Shown here: one piece after another, positions 1-9,196 of the stretch
Numbering within the stretch: position 1 is the first letter of the stretch
Layout: every line of letters starts with the position of its first letter
From: Campylobacterota bacterium
Lineage (GTDB): Bacteria; Campylobacterota; Campylobacteria; Campylobacterales; Sulfurovaceae
NCBI GenBank assembly: GCA_015494795.1
Contig: WGAM01000039.1
Coordinates: 1-47,981 of the forward strand
Direction of reading: 5' to 3'
Length of the DNA: 47,981 nucleotides
The notes under the pieces: model-generated
Told to the model about the DNA's origin: nothing
The model's database searches: none
What the model saw: the letters and a program-made list of their open reading frames with translations, nothing else
Made by a program: the position numbers and the translations under genes

Positions 1-777
1 TTACATGTTATAGGAATGGGTATGAGATGGTATATCTCTGGTCATGCCCCATGGTCAAATGCTTATGAGTCTATTGTATTTATTGCAGGAGCTACTATTG
101 TAGCAGGACTATTTTTTGCTAAAAATTCACCATTTACTCTAGCAGGAACAACTCTTCTTGCAGGTATAACAATGGCTGTAGCACATATGAATTTTGTAAA
201 TCCCGAGATTACAAACTTAGTTCCTGTATTAAAATCATATTGGCTGATGATACATGTAGCTACTATTATATCAGGAGATGGCTTCTTAGGTCTTGGTTCG
301 ATTTTATCATTTTTAGTACTAATTCTATTTATAATAAGAGGAAAAAATAAGAATATAGACCTATCTATTAAAGAGTTAAGCTCTATATCTGAAATGAGCC
401 TAATAGTTGGACTATTTTTACTAACTGTTGGAAACTTTTTAGGTGGAGTTTGGGCTAATGAGAGTTGGGGTAGATATTGGGGTTGGGATAGTAAAGAGAC
501 TTGGGCTGCTGTTACTATTTTGATATATGCCTCTGTATTACATTTAAGATTTATTCCAAAATTCAATAACCCTTTTGTATTTAATGTGGCATCTCTTTGG
601 GCATATAGTAGCGTTATAATGACATATTTTGGTGTTAACTACTATCTATCTGGACTCCACTCTTATGCAGCAGGAGAACCTATACCAATTCCAAATTGGG
701 TATATTATTTTATAGCTACTTTAGCATTAGTCACACTATTAGCGTATAGAAATAGAAAAATATCAAATAGGGTATAG
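1..777 (+). CDS. ccsA: Cytochrome c biogenesis protein CcsA/CcsBA, C-terminal part (5' truncated by window edge)
   Basis: The reading frame is open from the first base (L-H-V-I-G before the first visible Met), so this is the 3' end of a longer gene. The protein is polytopic and carries the tryptophan-rich WWD-type segment 'WGWDSKETWAA' followed by 'LH', typical of CcsA/ResC and of the CcsBA fusions of Campylobacterota. These export and present haem to apocytochromes c at the outer face of the inner membrane. The opening 'MRWYISGHAPWSNAYES' also matches this family. Whether the upstream part is a CcsB domain cannot be seen. The LOG-family gene follows after 4 bp, suggesting co-transcription. 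Confidence 0.88.
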   Translation, partial: LHVIGMGMRWYISGHAPWSNAYESIVFIAGATIVAGLFFAKNSPFTLAGTTLLAGITMAVAHMNFVNPEITNLVPVLKSYWLMIHVATIISGDGFLGLGSILSFLVLILFIIRGKNKNIDLSIKELSSISEMSLIVGLFLLTVGNFLGGVWANESWGRYWGWDSKETWAAVTILIYASVLHLRFIPKFNNPFVFNVASLWAYSSVIMTYFGVNYYLSGLHSYAAGEPIPIPNWVYYFIATLALVTLLAYRNRKISNRV

Positions 778-781
778 AGAA

Positions 782-1393
782 ATGGATATAAACCATATTT
801 TAGAAGATTTAGAAAAGATAGAAAAAGAGCATATAGATATAGGCAGGAGCATTACTATATTTGGAGGTTCAAGATTTAAAGAGAACTCATTTTATTATAA
901 AAAAGCAGAAGAGCTAGGTAGAAAAATTTCAGATTTAGGATACAGCGTAATTACAGGTGGCTCTAGTGGAGTTATGGAGGGAGCAAATAGAGGTGCTATA
1001 ACATCATCTAGGGGTAAATCTATAGGTATTCATATAGATAATCTTCCAACAGAAGAGAAACCAAATATATATATAGATAAAAAGTTAGAGTTTCACTACT
1101 TCTTTACTAGAAAGATAGCTCTAATTGAGTATTCAGATGCCTATATAATAATGCCTGGAGGTTTTGGAACCTTAGATGAATTTTTTGAAATACTAAATTT
1201 AGTAAGAACTAAAAACCATAAACCATCTCCTATTATACTATTTGATAGAAATTATTGGAATGGACTCTACTTATTTATAAAAGAGACTATGTTAGAGTAT
1301 GAGACTATTAATAGAGATGATTTAAACCTCCTCTCATTAGTTAATAGTATAGATGATGTTATAAATATAATTAAAGAGTTTAATAAAGCTTGA
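782..1393 (+). CDS. LOG-family protein (cytokinin riboside 5'-monophosphate phosphoribohydrolase-like, TIGR00730)
   Basis: The 203 aa protein has the Rossmann-like LOG/'lysine decarboxylase-like' fold signature. 'GGSSGVMEG' is the nucleotide-binding loop and 'PGGFGTLDE' matches the PGGxGTxxE signature near residue 125. Family members hydrolyse nucleoside 5'-monophosphates, releasing base and ribose 5-phosphate; the old lysine decarboxylase name is a misannotation. It starts 4 bp after the ccs gene without a strong Shine-Dalgarno, so translation may be coupled. The physiological substrate in this organism is unknown. Family assignment is secure, substrate is not. Confidence 0.85.
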   Translation: MDINHILEDLEKIEKEHIDIGRSITIFGGSRFKENSFYYKKAEELGRKISDLGYSVITGGSSGVMEGANRGAITSSRGKSIGIHIDNLPTEEKPNIYIDKKLEFHYFFTRKIALIEYSDAYIIMPGGFGTLDEFFEILNLVRTKNHKPSPIILFDRNYWNGLYLFIKETMLEYETINRDDLNLLSLVNSIDDVINIIKEFNKA

Positions 1394-1404
1394 TATATCT
1401 CAAC

Positions 1405-1424
1405 CTAAAATATATATATTTTTA
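1405..1424 (+). terminator. Weak AT-only hairpin after the LOG gene
   Basis: A near-perfect inverted repeat (CTAAAATATA / TATATTTTTAG) lies 12 bp past the stop codon. It is AT-only and lacks a clean T-tract, so it could be a weak terminator or chance in AT-rich DNA. Confidence 0.25.
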
Positions 1425-1459
1425 GCTAAAATAGATAAAATCTAAATAAAAGGATATAT

Positions 1460-1909
1460 TTGAGTTGGGAGCTACATATACACTTAATTGCAGCAGTATC
1501 ATGGATAGGTGGTTCTGTTTTTATGTTTATCTTAGGAGTTTCTCTTAGAGATAAGTCTGACCAAAAGGCTGTATATCCAAGAATTGGACCAATATTTGGA
1601 TATTTTGAGATAGGCTCATTAGCTACTTTACTAATTACTGGTACTCTTATGATTATAAATAATGGTTTAATTAATATACTCTTAGATAGCTCTATACATA
1701 ATAAAGCAATAGATGCTTTGCGTCATAAATTAATCTTAGTGGCTATTATGACAATAATTACTACTACTCATACCATTATTGCATTTAAGACTAATAATAA
1801 AGAGAGAACCAAATTGGAGATGATTATATCAAGAGCCTCATCAATGGGAATTTTTATCTTAAATTTTATGGTTCTTCACTATGCTATTGTTATAAGAGAT
1901 ATTATATAG
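1460..1909 (+). CDS. CopD-like/DUF2269-type four-helix integral membrane protein
   Basis: A 149 aa membrane protein with about four predicted helices. 'HLIAAVSWIGGSVF' near the N-terminus resembles the copper resistance D (CopD) domain, where His/Trp pairs sit in the first helix. Further conserved-looking His residues occur around residues 91, 103 and 139, plausible haem or metal ligands. The start is TTG with AGGA 5-8 bp upstream; no ATG gives a better N-terminus. It abuts comFC directly. Substrate and function are not established; membrane topology is clear, family assignment is moderate. Confidence 0.6.
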   Translation: MSWELHIHLIAAVSWIGGSVFMFILGVSLRDKSDQKAVYPRIGPIFGYFEIGSLATLLITGTLMIINNGLINILLDSSIHNKAIDALRHKLILVAIMTIITTTHTIIAFKTNNKERTKLEMIISRASSMGIFILNFMVLHYAIVIRDII

Positions 1910-2482
1910 TTGAGATGTCTAAGTTGTAATAGATTAAGTTTTTCTATTTTTTGCAAAAGGTGTAAAGAAGAGCTATTACAACCCTCTATCTCAAAAAGAG
2001 AAATTGATGGATTGGAAGTTTATAGTTTTTATAAATACCATGATATAGAGGATTTTATCTTAACAAAACATACTCCATTAGGGTTTAGAGTATATCGTGA
2101 GTTAGCAAAGATAACTTTTAAACCTTTTATTAGAGAGTTTATAAAAAATAGTAATAAACCAATCTATATAGTAGGAGTAGATGAGAGAATTGATAGTGGA
2201 TATAGCCATGTAGCTCTTTTAACTCATCAAATGAGATGTAAAGGTGCAGAGGTTTTACATAGTAGTCTAATGTCTCAAAGTAGTGTAAAATATTCAGGAA
2301 AATCTCTTAAATTTAGAGTAGAAAATAGCAGAGAGTTTATATATAGAGGCATAGAAAATATAGATGTAATTTTAGTAGATGATATTATAACAACAGGCAT
2401 AACTCTAAAAGAGGCTAAAAGAGTATTAAGTAAGAGTAGAGTTAATACTCTATTTGCTCTTACTTTAGCCACTTTAGTTTAA
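1910..2482 (+). CDS. ComF-family phosphoribosyltransferase-like protein (ComFC)
   Basis: 190 aa. Two N-terminal CxxC pairs (C3/C6 and C15/C18) form the short zinc-ribbon typical of ComFC, followed by a PRTase domain whose PRPP loop reads 'VILVDDIITTGIT' near residue 155. ComFC supports natural transformation by helping move incoming DNA through the inner membrane. The TTG start immediately follows the stop of the previous gene, so expression is probably coupled. DprA is encoded later in the window, consistent with a competent lineage. The 3' end faces the diguanylate cyclase gene with only 3 bp between stops. Confidence 0.85.
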   Translation: MRCLSCNRLSFSIFCKRCKEELLQPSISKREIDGLEVYSFYKYHDIEDFILTKHTPLGFRVYRELAKITFKPFIREFIKNSNKPIYIVGVDERIDSGYSHVALLTHQMRCKGAEVLHSSLMSQSSVKYSGKSLKFRVENSREFIYRGIENIDVILVDDIITTGITLKEAKRVLSKSRVNTLFALTLATLV

Positions 2483-2485
2483 TTT

Positions 2486-3445
2486 TTAATTTATCACTAC
2501 TCTGTCTCTTCCACTCTCTTTAGCTTTATATAGAGCTTTATCTACTCTATGAAATATATCTATCTGTGTATCATCTATCTTAAAATCTGTAACTCCAAAG
2601 CTACAAGTTACCTTTTTTACTCTATCAAAACTATATTTATTAATCTCTTTTCTTATAGTATTAGCTATCTTATACGCTTCTACTTTTGTCTTGAATTGAA
2701 TTAATATAACAAACTCTTCTCCACCCCATCTACTAAAAACAGTATTTTGTCTAATATTCATATCTTTAATTACAGATTTTATAAGTGCTGTTAACTCAAT
2801 TAAAACTCTATCTCCAATATTATGTCCATAGGTATCATTTATCATCTTAAAGTGGTCTATATCGAATATGATAATAGAAAATCTCTCATTATATTTTAAG
2901 GCTCTATTCATATAGTATGGTAACATCTCATTAAATTTAACCCTATTATATATCTTTGTTAATGTATCATAATCAGCTAATTTTCTAATCATATCTTTAT
3001 CTCTTTCTAATCTTGTAATATCAGTAAAACAGATTAAATATCTATTCTTTTTTATTTTTCCTACATGTAGATAGAAATAGTACTCCATATTATCATTTGG
3101 AGCTTTTAACTTTACTTTTTCTCTACTATTTTTACTTCTATATATATGCTCTAACCATCTTTTACCATTAGAGTGTTTATTAATGCAGTCTTCATCTTCA
3201 AGAAAAAAGTTAGCAAGATTATAATATTTATCATTAAAATCATTTAGATTTTTACAATTAAAAAATTTTAATCCTCTCCTATTTATATATAAAATTTTAT
3301 CTATTGATGAGATAAATATAATATTTGGTTGATTATTCAAGATACTATTAAAAGCACTATTTTTTTTTAAACTATATAATAGTAGTAAAAATAGAGATAT
3401 GGATATAAAAATTAGTAGAGATATTAAGAGTTCATTATCTCCCAT
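2486..3445 (-). CDS. Membrane-anchored PAS-GGDEF diguanylate cyclase
   Basis: 319 aa. One N-terminal transmembrane helix (about residues 6-27), a PAS-like sensor region (about 35-145), then a GGDEF domain with the active-site signature GGEEF at 241-245. It should make cyclic di-GMP from two GTP at the inner membrane. The product-inhibition I-site, normally RxxD five residues before the signature, reads R-Q-N-T (232-235), so feedback inhibition through the usual Asp is probably lost. It lies 7 bp downstream of a TPR protein gene on the same strand, likely one operon. No haem or flavin ligand is obvious in the PAS region. Confidence 0.88.
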   Translation of the reverse strand: MGDNELLISLLIFISISLFLLLLYSLKKNSAFNSILNNQPNIIFISSIDKILYINRRGLKFFNCKNLNDFNDKYYNLANFFLEDEDCINKHSNGKRWLEHIYRSKNSREKVKLKAPNDNMEYYFYLHVGKIKKNRYLICFTDITRLERDKDMIRKLADYDTLTKIYNRVKFNEMLPYYMNRALKYNERFSIIIFDIDHFKMINDTYGHNIGDRVLIELTALIKSVIKDMNIRQNTVFSRWGGEEFVILIQFKTKVEAYKIANTIRKEINKYSFDRVKKVTCSFGVTDFKIDDTQIDIFHRVDKALYKAKESGRDRVVIN

Positions 3446-3452
3446 TTTATAT

Positions 3453-4085
3453 CTATGAAAGCTCTCTTATCATCTTTCTTGCCTCATCTATTGATGGGTC
3501 AATCTCATAAGCTTTTTTATAATTTTCTAGTGCTTCACGCTTTTTTCCTATATGGTATAGAGTATTAGCATAGTTAAAGTAGTGTGGTGCATATAGAGGG
3601 TCTAACTCAATAGCTTTTTTATGATAATCTAAAGATAGTTTATTCTCACCTAGCTTATGATAGATATTAGCTAAAGATACTAATGCAATATCCTCTTTAG
3701 GATTTAACTCTAAAATCCTTATATATATATCTTTTGCCTCATTTAGTCTATTTAAATTAATAAGGATATATCCCTGCTTTAATAACAACTCAATATTATC
3801 TTTATCTAAAATTAATGCACTAGAGATAGCTTTATCTGCTTCAATAAAATCTTTTTTTTCTAATGCTCTATCTGCCATATCTATTAACTGTTCTATTCTT
3901 GATAATTTTGGTGGTGGAGTTGAAAAACTCCTATCCATATTTGTAATATTGCCTATATTACTATTATTTCGCTTCGCCTCAAAATCAACTCCCCGTTTAG
4001 GGAAGTTTCCTGAAAATAGCTGTTTAAAAAATAAAAGAAAAATTATAATTGCAATTATAAAAAGTAAAAATTGAAATATGCTCAT
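3453..4085 (-). CDS. Membrane-anchored tetratricopeptide repeat protein
   Basis: 210 aa. A hydrophobic N-terminal helix (about residues 4-24) is followed by a low-complexity linker and then three to four TPR units from about residue 75. The units carry the A/G-x-Y-P pattern, for example 'DPLYAPHYFNYANTLYHIG'. TPR proteins are interaction scaffolds; the partner is unknown. GGAG precedes the ATG. It shares a likely operon with the diguanylate cyclase, so a role in that signalling unit is possible but only inferred. The linker contains 'PPPK', as in periplasm- or cytoplasm-exposed spacers. Confidence 0.75.
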   Translation of the reverse strand: MSIFQFLLFIIAIIIFLLFFKQLFSGNFPKRGVDFEAKRNNSNIGNITNMDRSFSTPPPKLSRIEQLIDMADRALEKKDFIEADKAISSALILDKDNIELLLKQGYILINLNRLNEAKDIYIRILELNPKEDIALVSLANIYHKLGENKLSLDYHKKAIELDPLYAPHYFNYANTLYHIGKKREALENYKKAYEIDPSIDEARKMIRELS

Positions 4086-4096
4086 ATTGTCTCCAT

Positions 4097-4127
4097 GTTA
4101 GTTAATCGAATAATATGATAAACTAAC
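4097..4127. repeat. Inverted repeat upstream of the TPR/GGDEF operon
   Basis: GTTAGTT (4097-4103) and AACTAAC (4121-4127) form perfect 7 bp arms separated by 17 bp, just upstream of the ribosome-binding site of the TPR gene. It could be an operator or a 5'-leader hairpin. Confidence 0.45.
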
Positions 4128-4153
4128 TTAGAGATGACAAAAAATAGACTCTA

Positions 4154-6727
4154 TTAGCTAATATTTACAATAACTTCTCCATTTTTTATATCAAAATTTA
4201 CAATACTCCCCTCTACTATCTTATCTTCTAAGATTAATTCAGCTAATCTATCCTCAACAACATCATAGAGTGCTCTCTTTAATGGTCTAGCCCCATAAAC
4301 TGGGTCAAATCCTGCCTCTGCAATATAGGCTTTGGCACTATCACTTAATATCACTTTTATATCTCTAGTTGCTAACTTCTTCTCTATATCTCTAAATAGA
4401 ATATCTACTATTTTTGTAATAGCTTCCATATCTAATGGATTAAATATAACTATATCATCTAATCTATTTAAAAATTCTGGTTTAAAATATTTTTTTAATT
4501 CACTATTTACAGCTTTCTCTCTATCTAATGGGTCACGGAACTCCATTATCTTATCACTAGCTATATTTGATGTCATAATAATAATGGTATTTTTAAAATC
4601 TATTGTAACACCCTTATTATCCGTAAGTCGTCCATCATCAAGCACTTGAAGTAGAGTGTTAAATACATCTGGGTGTGCCTTCTCTATCTCATCAAATAGC
4701 ACTACAGAGTATGGTTTTCTTCTAACTGCCTCTGTTAACTGTCCACCCTCATCATAACCAACATATCCTGGAGGTGCTCCTACCAATCTTGATGCTGAGT
4801 GTTTCTCCATATACTCACTCATATCAATTCTAATTAGAGATTTTTCAGAATCAAATAGAAACTTAGCTAGAGTCTTTGCAACTTGTGTCTTACCAACTCC
4901 AGTTGGTCCTAAGAACATAAAACTACCAATAGGTCTATTCATATCACTAAGACCTGCTTTATTTCTCTTTATGGCTCTTGATACGGCTTTTAGTGCTATA
5001 TCTTGTCCAACTACCTCCTCTTTTAAGATTTTTTCAACATTTAAAATCTTATCTTTTTCGCTCTGTAGCATCTTATTTACAGGAATTCCAGTCCAACGGC
5101 TAACAATAGTGGCAATCATCTCCTCATCAACAGAGTTTTTAAGAAGAGTTCCCTCTTTTTGCATCTTTCTCCATTTATCTTCTAACGCTTTTAGTTCTCT
5201 CTCTTTTGCTGGAATTTGTCCATACTGTATCTCTGCAACTTTAGATAGATTTCCCTCTCTTTGAGCTGTTGATGCTTTTATCTTTAACTCTTCAATAGTT
5301 GCTTTTATCTCTGCTATATCATTAAATACAGATTTCTCATTTTCAAATTGACTCTCAAGGGACATTCTTTTCTCTTTAAGGTCTGCTAACTCTTTTTCAA
5401 TCTCCTCTAATCTATTAGCATTTTTATCTCCCTCTTCCATTAGTAGAGCCTCTTTTTCAACCTGAAGTGCTGAAATTAATCTTTTTGTTTTAGCAAGTTC
5501 TGTTGGCTCACTCTCTATCTCCATTTTTAGCTCGGCTGATGCTTCATCTATAAGGTCAATAGCTTTATCTGGTAAAAATCTATCTGTAATATATCTATCA
5601 CTAAGTCTAGCTGAAGCAACTAATGCTGAATCTAATATAGTTACATTATGGTGTGCCTCTAATCTATCTTTAATACCTCTTAAAATCTGTAGAGCCTCAT
5701 TTATGGTTGGCTCATTAACCTGTACTGGTTGAAATCTTCTCTGGAGAGCTGTATCCTTTTCAAAATATTTTCTATACTCTTTTAGAGTTGTGGCTCCAAT
5801 TGTATGAAGTTCTCCTCTTGCTAGAGCAGGTTTTAAGATATTAGCAGCGTCCATACTACCCTCACTAGCTCCAGCTCCTACTATAGTATGTATCTCATCA
5901 ATAAATAGAATTATATTTGATGCACTCTTCACCTCATCAATAACAGCCTTAAGTCTATCTTCAAACTCTCCTCTATATTTAGCCCCTGCTATTAAACGGC
6001 TCATATCTAAAGATACTACTCTCATATTTTGTAAGCTTAAAGGGACTTCCTTATTTACAATCCTTTGAGCTAACCCCTCTACAATAGCAGTCTTTCCTGT
6101 ACCCGGTTCACCTATTAAGATAGGATTATTTTTAGTTTTACGAATTAGAATTTGCATCATTCGCTGAACCTCTTCATCTCTTCCAATAACTGGGTCAAGC
6201 TTACCATCTATTGCTTTTTTATTTAAATCAATTCCATACTGCTCAAGTGCCTCTAAAGCCTCATCGGCACTCTGTGTATCTATACTCTTGCCTCCTCTAA
6301 TAGACTCTAGTGTCTTTTTAAGCTCTATTAAATCTACATATTTTCCAATAGTATCTTTTATAAAAGGCTCTTTAATATTTGCAATAAGCCAAGTATCAAC
6401 AGATAGATATGAGTCTCCATTTGCACTCATCACTCCCTCTGCTTGTTGAAGAGAAGTTACTGTCTTTTGTGATAATCTAATAGTCTCTTTTGTAACAGTT
6501 GATACCTTGGGAAGTCTATTTACGCTACTTTTAACCTCTAACTCTATTGCACTTTTATCTATATTCATCTTATTAAATGCTTGATGTAGTAGTGAGTTTG
6601 TATTGGTTAATAGTGACCATAATATATGGAGTGGGTCAACCTCCTGATTTTTATTATGTAGTGCTAAAGATACTCCTGATTCTATAGATGCACTCATCTG
6701 ATGTGTTAATTTTTCTAATATACTCAC
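4154..6727 (-). CDS. clpB: ATP-dependent disaggregase ClpB
   Basis: 857 aa, full length for ClpB. It has an N-terminal Clp-repeat domain (about 1-145), AAA+ module 1 with Walker A 'GEPGTGKTA' (about 203-211), the long coiled-coil middle domain (about 400-525) and AAA+ module 2 with Walker A 'GPTGVGKTQ' (about 604-612). The middle domain distinguishes it from ClpA/ClpC. ClpB works with DnaK to pull polypeptides out of aggregates in the cytosol. It is transcribed divergently from ctpA, as I recall for the Campylobacter clpB locus. A consensus housekeeping promoter inside an inverted repeat precedes it. Confidence 0.97.
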   Translation of the reverse strand: MSILEKLTHQMSASIESGVSLALHNKNQEVDPLHILWSLLTNTNSLLHQAFNKMNIDKSAIELEVKSSVNRLPKVSTVTKETIRLSQKTVTSLQQAEGVMSANGDSYLSVDTWLIANIKEPFIKDTIGKYVDLIELKKTLESIRGGKSIDTQSADEALEALEQYGIDLNKKAIDGKLDPVIGRDEEVQRMMQILIRKTKNNPILIGEPGTGKTAIVEGLAQRIVNKEVPLSLQNMRVVSLDMSRLIAGAKYRGEFEDRLKAVIDEVKSASNIILFIDEIHTIVGAGASEGSMDAANILKPALARGELHTIGATTLKEYRKYFEKDTALQRRFQPVQVNEPTINEALQILRGIKDRLEAHHNVTILDSALVASARLSDRYITDRFLPDKAIDLIDEASAELKMEIESEPTELAKTKRLISALQVEKEALLMEEGDKNANRLEEIEKELADLKEKRMSLESQFENEKSVFNDIAEIKATIEELKIKASTAQREGNLSKVAEIQYGQIPAKERELKALEDKWRKMQKEGTLLKNSVDEEMIATIVSRWTGIPVNKMLQSEKDKILNVEKILKEEVVGQDIALKAVSRAIKRNKAGLSDMNRPIGSFMFLGPTGVGKTQVAKTLAKFLFDSEKSLIRIDMSEYMEKHSASRLVGAPPGYVGYDEGGQLTEAVRRKPYSVVLFDEIEKAHPDVFNTLLQVLDDGRLTDNKGVTIDFKNTIIIMTSNIASDKIMEFRDPLDREKAVNSELKKYFKPEFLNRLDDIVIFNPLDMEAITKIVDILFRDIEKKLATRDIKVILSDSAKAYIAEAGFDPVYGARPLKRALYDVVEDRLAELILEDKIVEGSIVNFDIKNGEVIVNIS

Positions 6728-6765
6728 AGTTTATTCCTTTTTTTTAATAATCTTTAATTTTTGAC

Positions 6766-6794
6766 ATTATACATCTTTAGTCCTTTATTGTCAA
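6766..6794 (-). promoter_or_regulatory. Consensus sigma70 promoter of clpB
   Basis: Reading the minus strand, TTGACA (complement of 6789-6794) and TATAAT (complement of 6766-6771) are both perfect and separated by 17 bp. TTGACA also occurs on the plus strand at 6761-6766, making an inverted TTGACA...TGTCAA pair around the promoter core, a possible repressor site. Confidence 0.8.
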
Positions 6795-6832
6795 GGTTAA
6801 TTAATTAATTTTTAAATAAAATTCTAAAATAG

Positions 6833-6838
6833 TATAAT
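6833..6838 (+). promoter_or_regulatory. -10 element for the ctpA-pur-plsC operon
   Basis: A perfect TATAAT lies about 70 bp before the ctpA ATG with no clear -35, as usual for Campylobacterota sigma70 promoters. AGGA at 6892-6895 is the likely ribosome-binding site, although its spacing is long. Confidence 0.5.
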
Positions 6839-6908
6839 ATATTAGAGAACTTTTAGTATTATTTGAATAAAATACAACTTAAAATAATGACAGGATTAGA
6901 TAAATATA

Positions 6909-8225
6909 ATGATAAAAATAGATAAAAAAACTATACTTTTTGGTTTTCTATCAACTGTAACAGCTTCTATGCTTATGGTAAGTAGTGCTAAGGCTGATAA
7001 CTTTTATGATACAAGACCTACTAATGAGACTTCAAAACTTCAAGCATATCTAAAATTTACAAAAATAGTCTCATTAATAGAAGAGCAGTATGTTGATGAT
7101 TTAAATACAAGTGATATTATTGATAAAGCACTAAAAGGGTTACTATCAAATCTTGATGCACACTCATCATTTATGGACGCTAAAGAGTCTAAAGAGCTTG
7201 AGGTGCAGACAAATGGAGAGTTTGGGGGTTTGGGTATTAGTGTAGGTATGAAAGATGGTGCCTTAACTGTCATTGCACCAATAGAGGGGACTCCTGCTGA
7301 TAAGGCTGGAATGAAAGCTAATGATATTATCTTAAAGATTAATGATGAAGCTACTATTGGAATGACAATAGATAAAGCTGTTAGTTTAATGAGAGGTAAA
7401 CCGGGAACTCCTATTAAACTAACAGTAATTAGAAAAGGGGCAATGAAACCATTAATTATCAATATAATTAGAGATATTATTGAGATACAATCAGTCTATG
7501 CTAAGACAATTGGAGATGATATACTATATCTTAGAATTACATCTTTTGACCAAAAAGTTGTAAGTAGTATGAAGAAAGCGATAAAAAAACACCCTAAAGC
7601 AAAAGGTATCATTCTTGACCTTAGAAATAATCCCGGTGGACTCTTAAATCAAGCTATTGGTGTAGTTGATATGTTTGTTGACCATGGTATAATTGTTAGC
7701 CAAAAGGGTAGAGTTGCAAGTGAGAATATAGTATATAATGCTAGAAAGAGAGGAAGTGATACTAAAACTCCTCTTGTTGTTTTAGTAAATGATGGAAGTG
7801 CTAGTGCTAGTGAGATTGTATCAGGTTCACTCCAAGATAATAAAAGAGCTATTATTGTAGGACAAAAAACATTTGGTAAGGGTTCAGTTCAAGTTGTTAT
7901 GCCTATTGGCAATAATGAGGCTCTTCGTCTTACAATTGCAAGATACTATCTTCCAAGTGGAAGAACTATTCAGGCTGTTGGTGTCACTCCAGATATAGAG
8001 GTATCTTATGGTGAGATAAAAAAAGCTGATGAGATAATCTCTATAAAAGAGAAAGATTTGCGAAAACATCTACAGAGTGAACTTGAAAAAGTTAATGGTA
8101 TTAAAAAGATTAAAAAAGATAAAAAGAATAAGAAGATTATAACTGAAGAGCAGATATATAAAGATTTACAACTTAAGAGTGCAGTCGATATTTTAAAAGC
8201 ACTAATTATAAGTAATAAAAAATAA
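6909..8225 (+). CDS. ctpA: Carboxyl-terminal processing protease (S41 family, CtpA)
   Basis: 438 aa. Signal peptide (about 1-29, ending 'SSAKA'), a PDZ domain (about 100-175) and an S41 protease core. The Ser/Lys dyad is visible as S299 in 'GSASASE' and K324 in 'TFGKGSVQ', 25 residues apart as in the cyanobacterial/algal CtpA enzymes. It acts in the periplasm, trimming C-termini of envelope proteins. The C-terminus is lysine-rich (about 388-405). It heads a run with purC, purS, purQ, a membrane protein and plsC, matching my memory of the C. jejuni Cj0511-Cj0516 order. Confidence 0.95.
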   Translation: MIKIDKKTILFGFLSTVTASMLMVSSAKADNFYDTRPTNETSKLQAYLKFTKIVSLIEEQYVDDLNTSDIIDKALKGLLSNLDAHSSFMDAKESKELEVQTNGEFGGLGISVGMKDGALTVIAPIEGTPADKAGMKANDIILKINDEATIGMTIDKAVSLMRGKPGTPIKLTVIRKGAMKPLIINIIRDIIEIQSVYAKTIGDDILYLRITSFDQKVVSSMKKAIKKHPKAKGIILDLRNNPGGLLNQAIGVVDMFVDHGIIVSQKGRVASENIVYNARKRGSDTKTPLVVLVNDGSASASEIVSGSLQDNKRAIIVGQKTFGKGSVQVVMPIGNNEALRLTIARYYLPSGRTIQAVGVTPDIEVSYGEIKKADEIISIKEKDLRKHLQSELEKVNGIKKIKKDKKNKKIITEEQIYKDLQLKSAVDILKALIISNKK

Positions 8226-8234
8226 GGATAGTCA

Positions 8235-8954
8235 ATGAAAAAAGTTAAACTCCTCTATGAGGGGAAAGCTAAAAAAATATGGTCAACAGATGATGAAAAT
8301 CTTCTTATTTCAGAGTTTAAAGATGATTTAACTGCTGGAAATGGGGCTATGAAATCGAGTGAAGAGGGGAAAGGAGCTTTAAATAATAAAATCTCCACAG
8401 CTCTATTTAAACTTCTAAATAGAAAAGGTATCCCTACCCATTTTATAGAACAACTTGATGATAATCTTATGTTACATAAAAAGACAGATGTTATTAAGAT
8501 AGAGGTTATAGTAAGAAATATAGCAACAGGAAGTCTTAGCAGAAATCTAGGGATAGAAGATGGAAAAGAGTTACCATTTACTCTAGTTGAGTTTGATTAT
8601 AAAAATGATGAGTTGGGTGACCCTAAACTAAATGACCAACACTGTATTATTTTAGAGTTAGTTAGAGATAGTGCTGAACTTGATTATATTAGATATATGG
8701 CAAGAAAGATAAACCATATATTAAAAGAGTTTTACGCTAAAAGAGATTTAATATTAGTTGACTTTAAATTAGAGTTTGGTAGAGATAGAGATGATAATAT
8801 TATTCTTATTGATGAGTTGAGTCCTGATAACTTTAGACTTTGGGATAGTAAATCGGGCGAGAAGATGGATAAAGATAGATTTAGACAGGGACTTGGTGGA
8901 CTAAAAGTTGCATATCAAGAGGTTTTAAATAGAGTTTTAAGAGAGGAGAAGTAG
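8235..8954 (+). CDS. purC: Phosphoribosylaminoimidazole-succinocarboxamide synthase PurC
   Basis: 239 aa, the usual bacterial length. 'YEGKAKKIW' (ATP-binding N-terminus), 'SLSRNLGI' and '[12 protein letters not shown]' (SAICAR synthetase signature) are all present. It ligates aspartate to CAIR using ATP, step eight of purine biosynthesis in the cytosol. It begins 9 bp after ctpA and its stop codon shares one base with the GTG start of purS (TAGTG), implying translational coupling with the next two purine genes. Confidence 0.97.
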   Translation: MKKVKLLYEGKAKKIWSTDDENLLISEFKDDLTAGNGAMKSSEEGKGALNNKISTALFKLLNRKGIPTHFIEQLDDNLMLHKKTDVIKIEVIVRNIATGSLSRNLGIEDGKELPFTLVEFDYKNDELGDPKLNDQHCIILELVRDSAELDYIRYMARKINHILKEFYAKRDLILVDFKLEFGRDRDDNIILIDELSPDNFRLWDSKSGEKMDKDRFRQGLGGLKVAYQEVLNRVLREEK

Positions 8955-9196
8955 TGAGAGCTATTGTAAATATATTTTTAAAAGAGGGTGTTCTTGACCC
9001 ACAGGGTAAAGCGATACACCATGCATTAGATGCTATGAATTTTGAAGGGGTAGAAGATGTTAGAATGGGTAAGCAGATAGTTCTAAAGCTATCTACTACA
9101 TCTAAAGAGAAGGCTTTAGAAGAGGTAGAGAAGATGGCTCAAGAGATTTTAGCAAATACTGTAATAGAAGATTATACTATTGAGATAGTTGAATGA
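8954..9196 (+). CDS. purS: Phosphoribosylformylglycinamidine synthase subunit PurS
   Basis: 80 aa, the standard size of the small PurS subunit, which bridges PurL and PurQ and helps channel ammonia in the three-component FGAM synthase. 'GVLDPQGKAIHHAL' is the family hallmark. The start is GTG overlapping the purC stop by one base; GAGAGGAG upstream serves as the ribosome-binding site. The stop overlaps the purQ ATG by four bases. PurL is not in the window. Confidence 0.95.
   Translation: MRAIVNIFLKEGVLDPQGKAIHHALDAMNFEGVEDVRMGKQIVLKLSTTSKEKALEEVEKMAQEILANTVIEDYTIEIVE

Noticed and set aside
63-566. Long open frame on the minus strand opposite the ccs gene (167 codons)
   Set aside because: It is a shadow of a clear membrane protein gene, with no recognisable family or ribosome-binding site.
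7040-7462. 140-codon open frame opposite ctpA
   Set aside because: The opposite strand encodes the well conserved PDZ region of CtpA.
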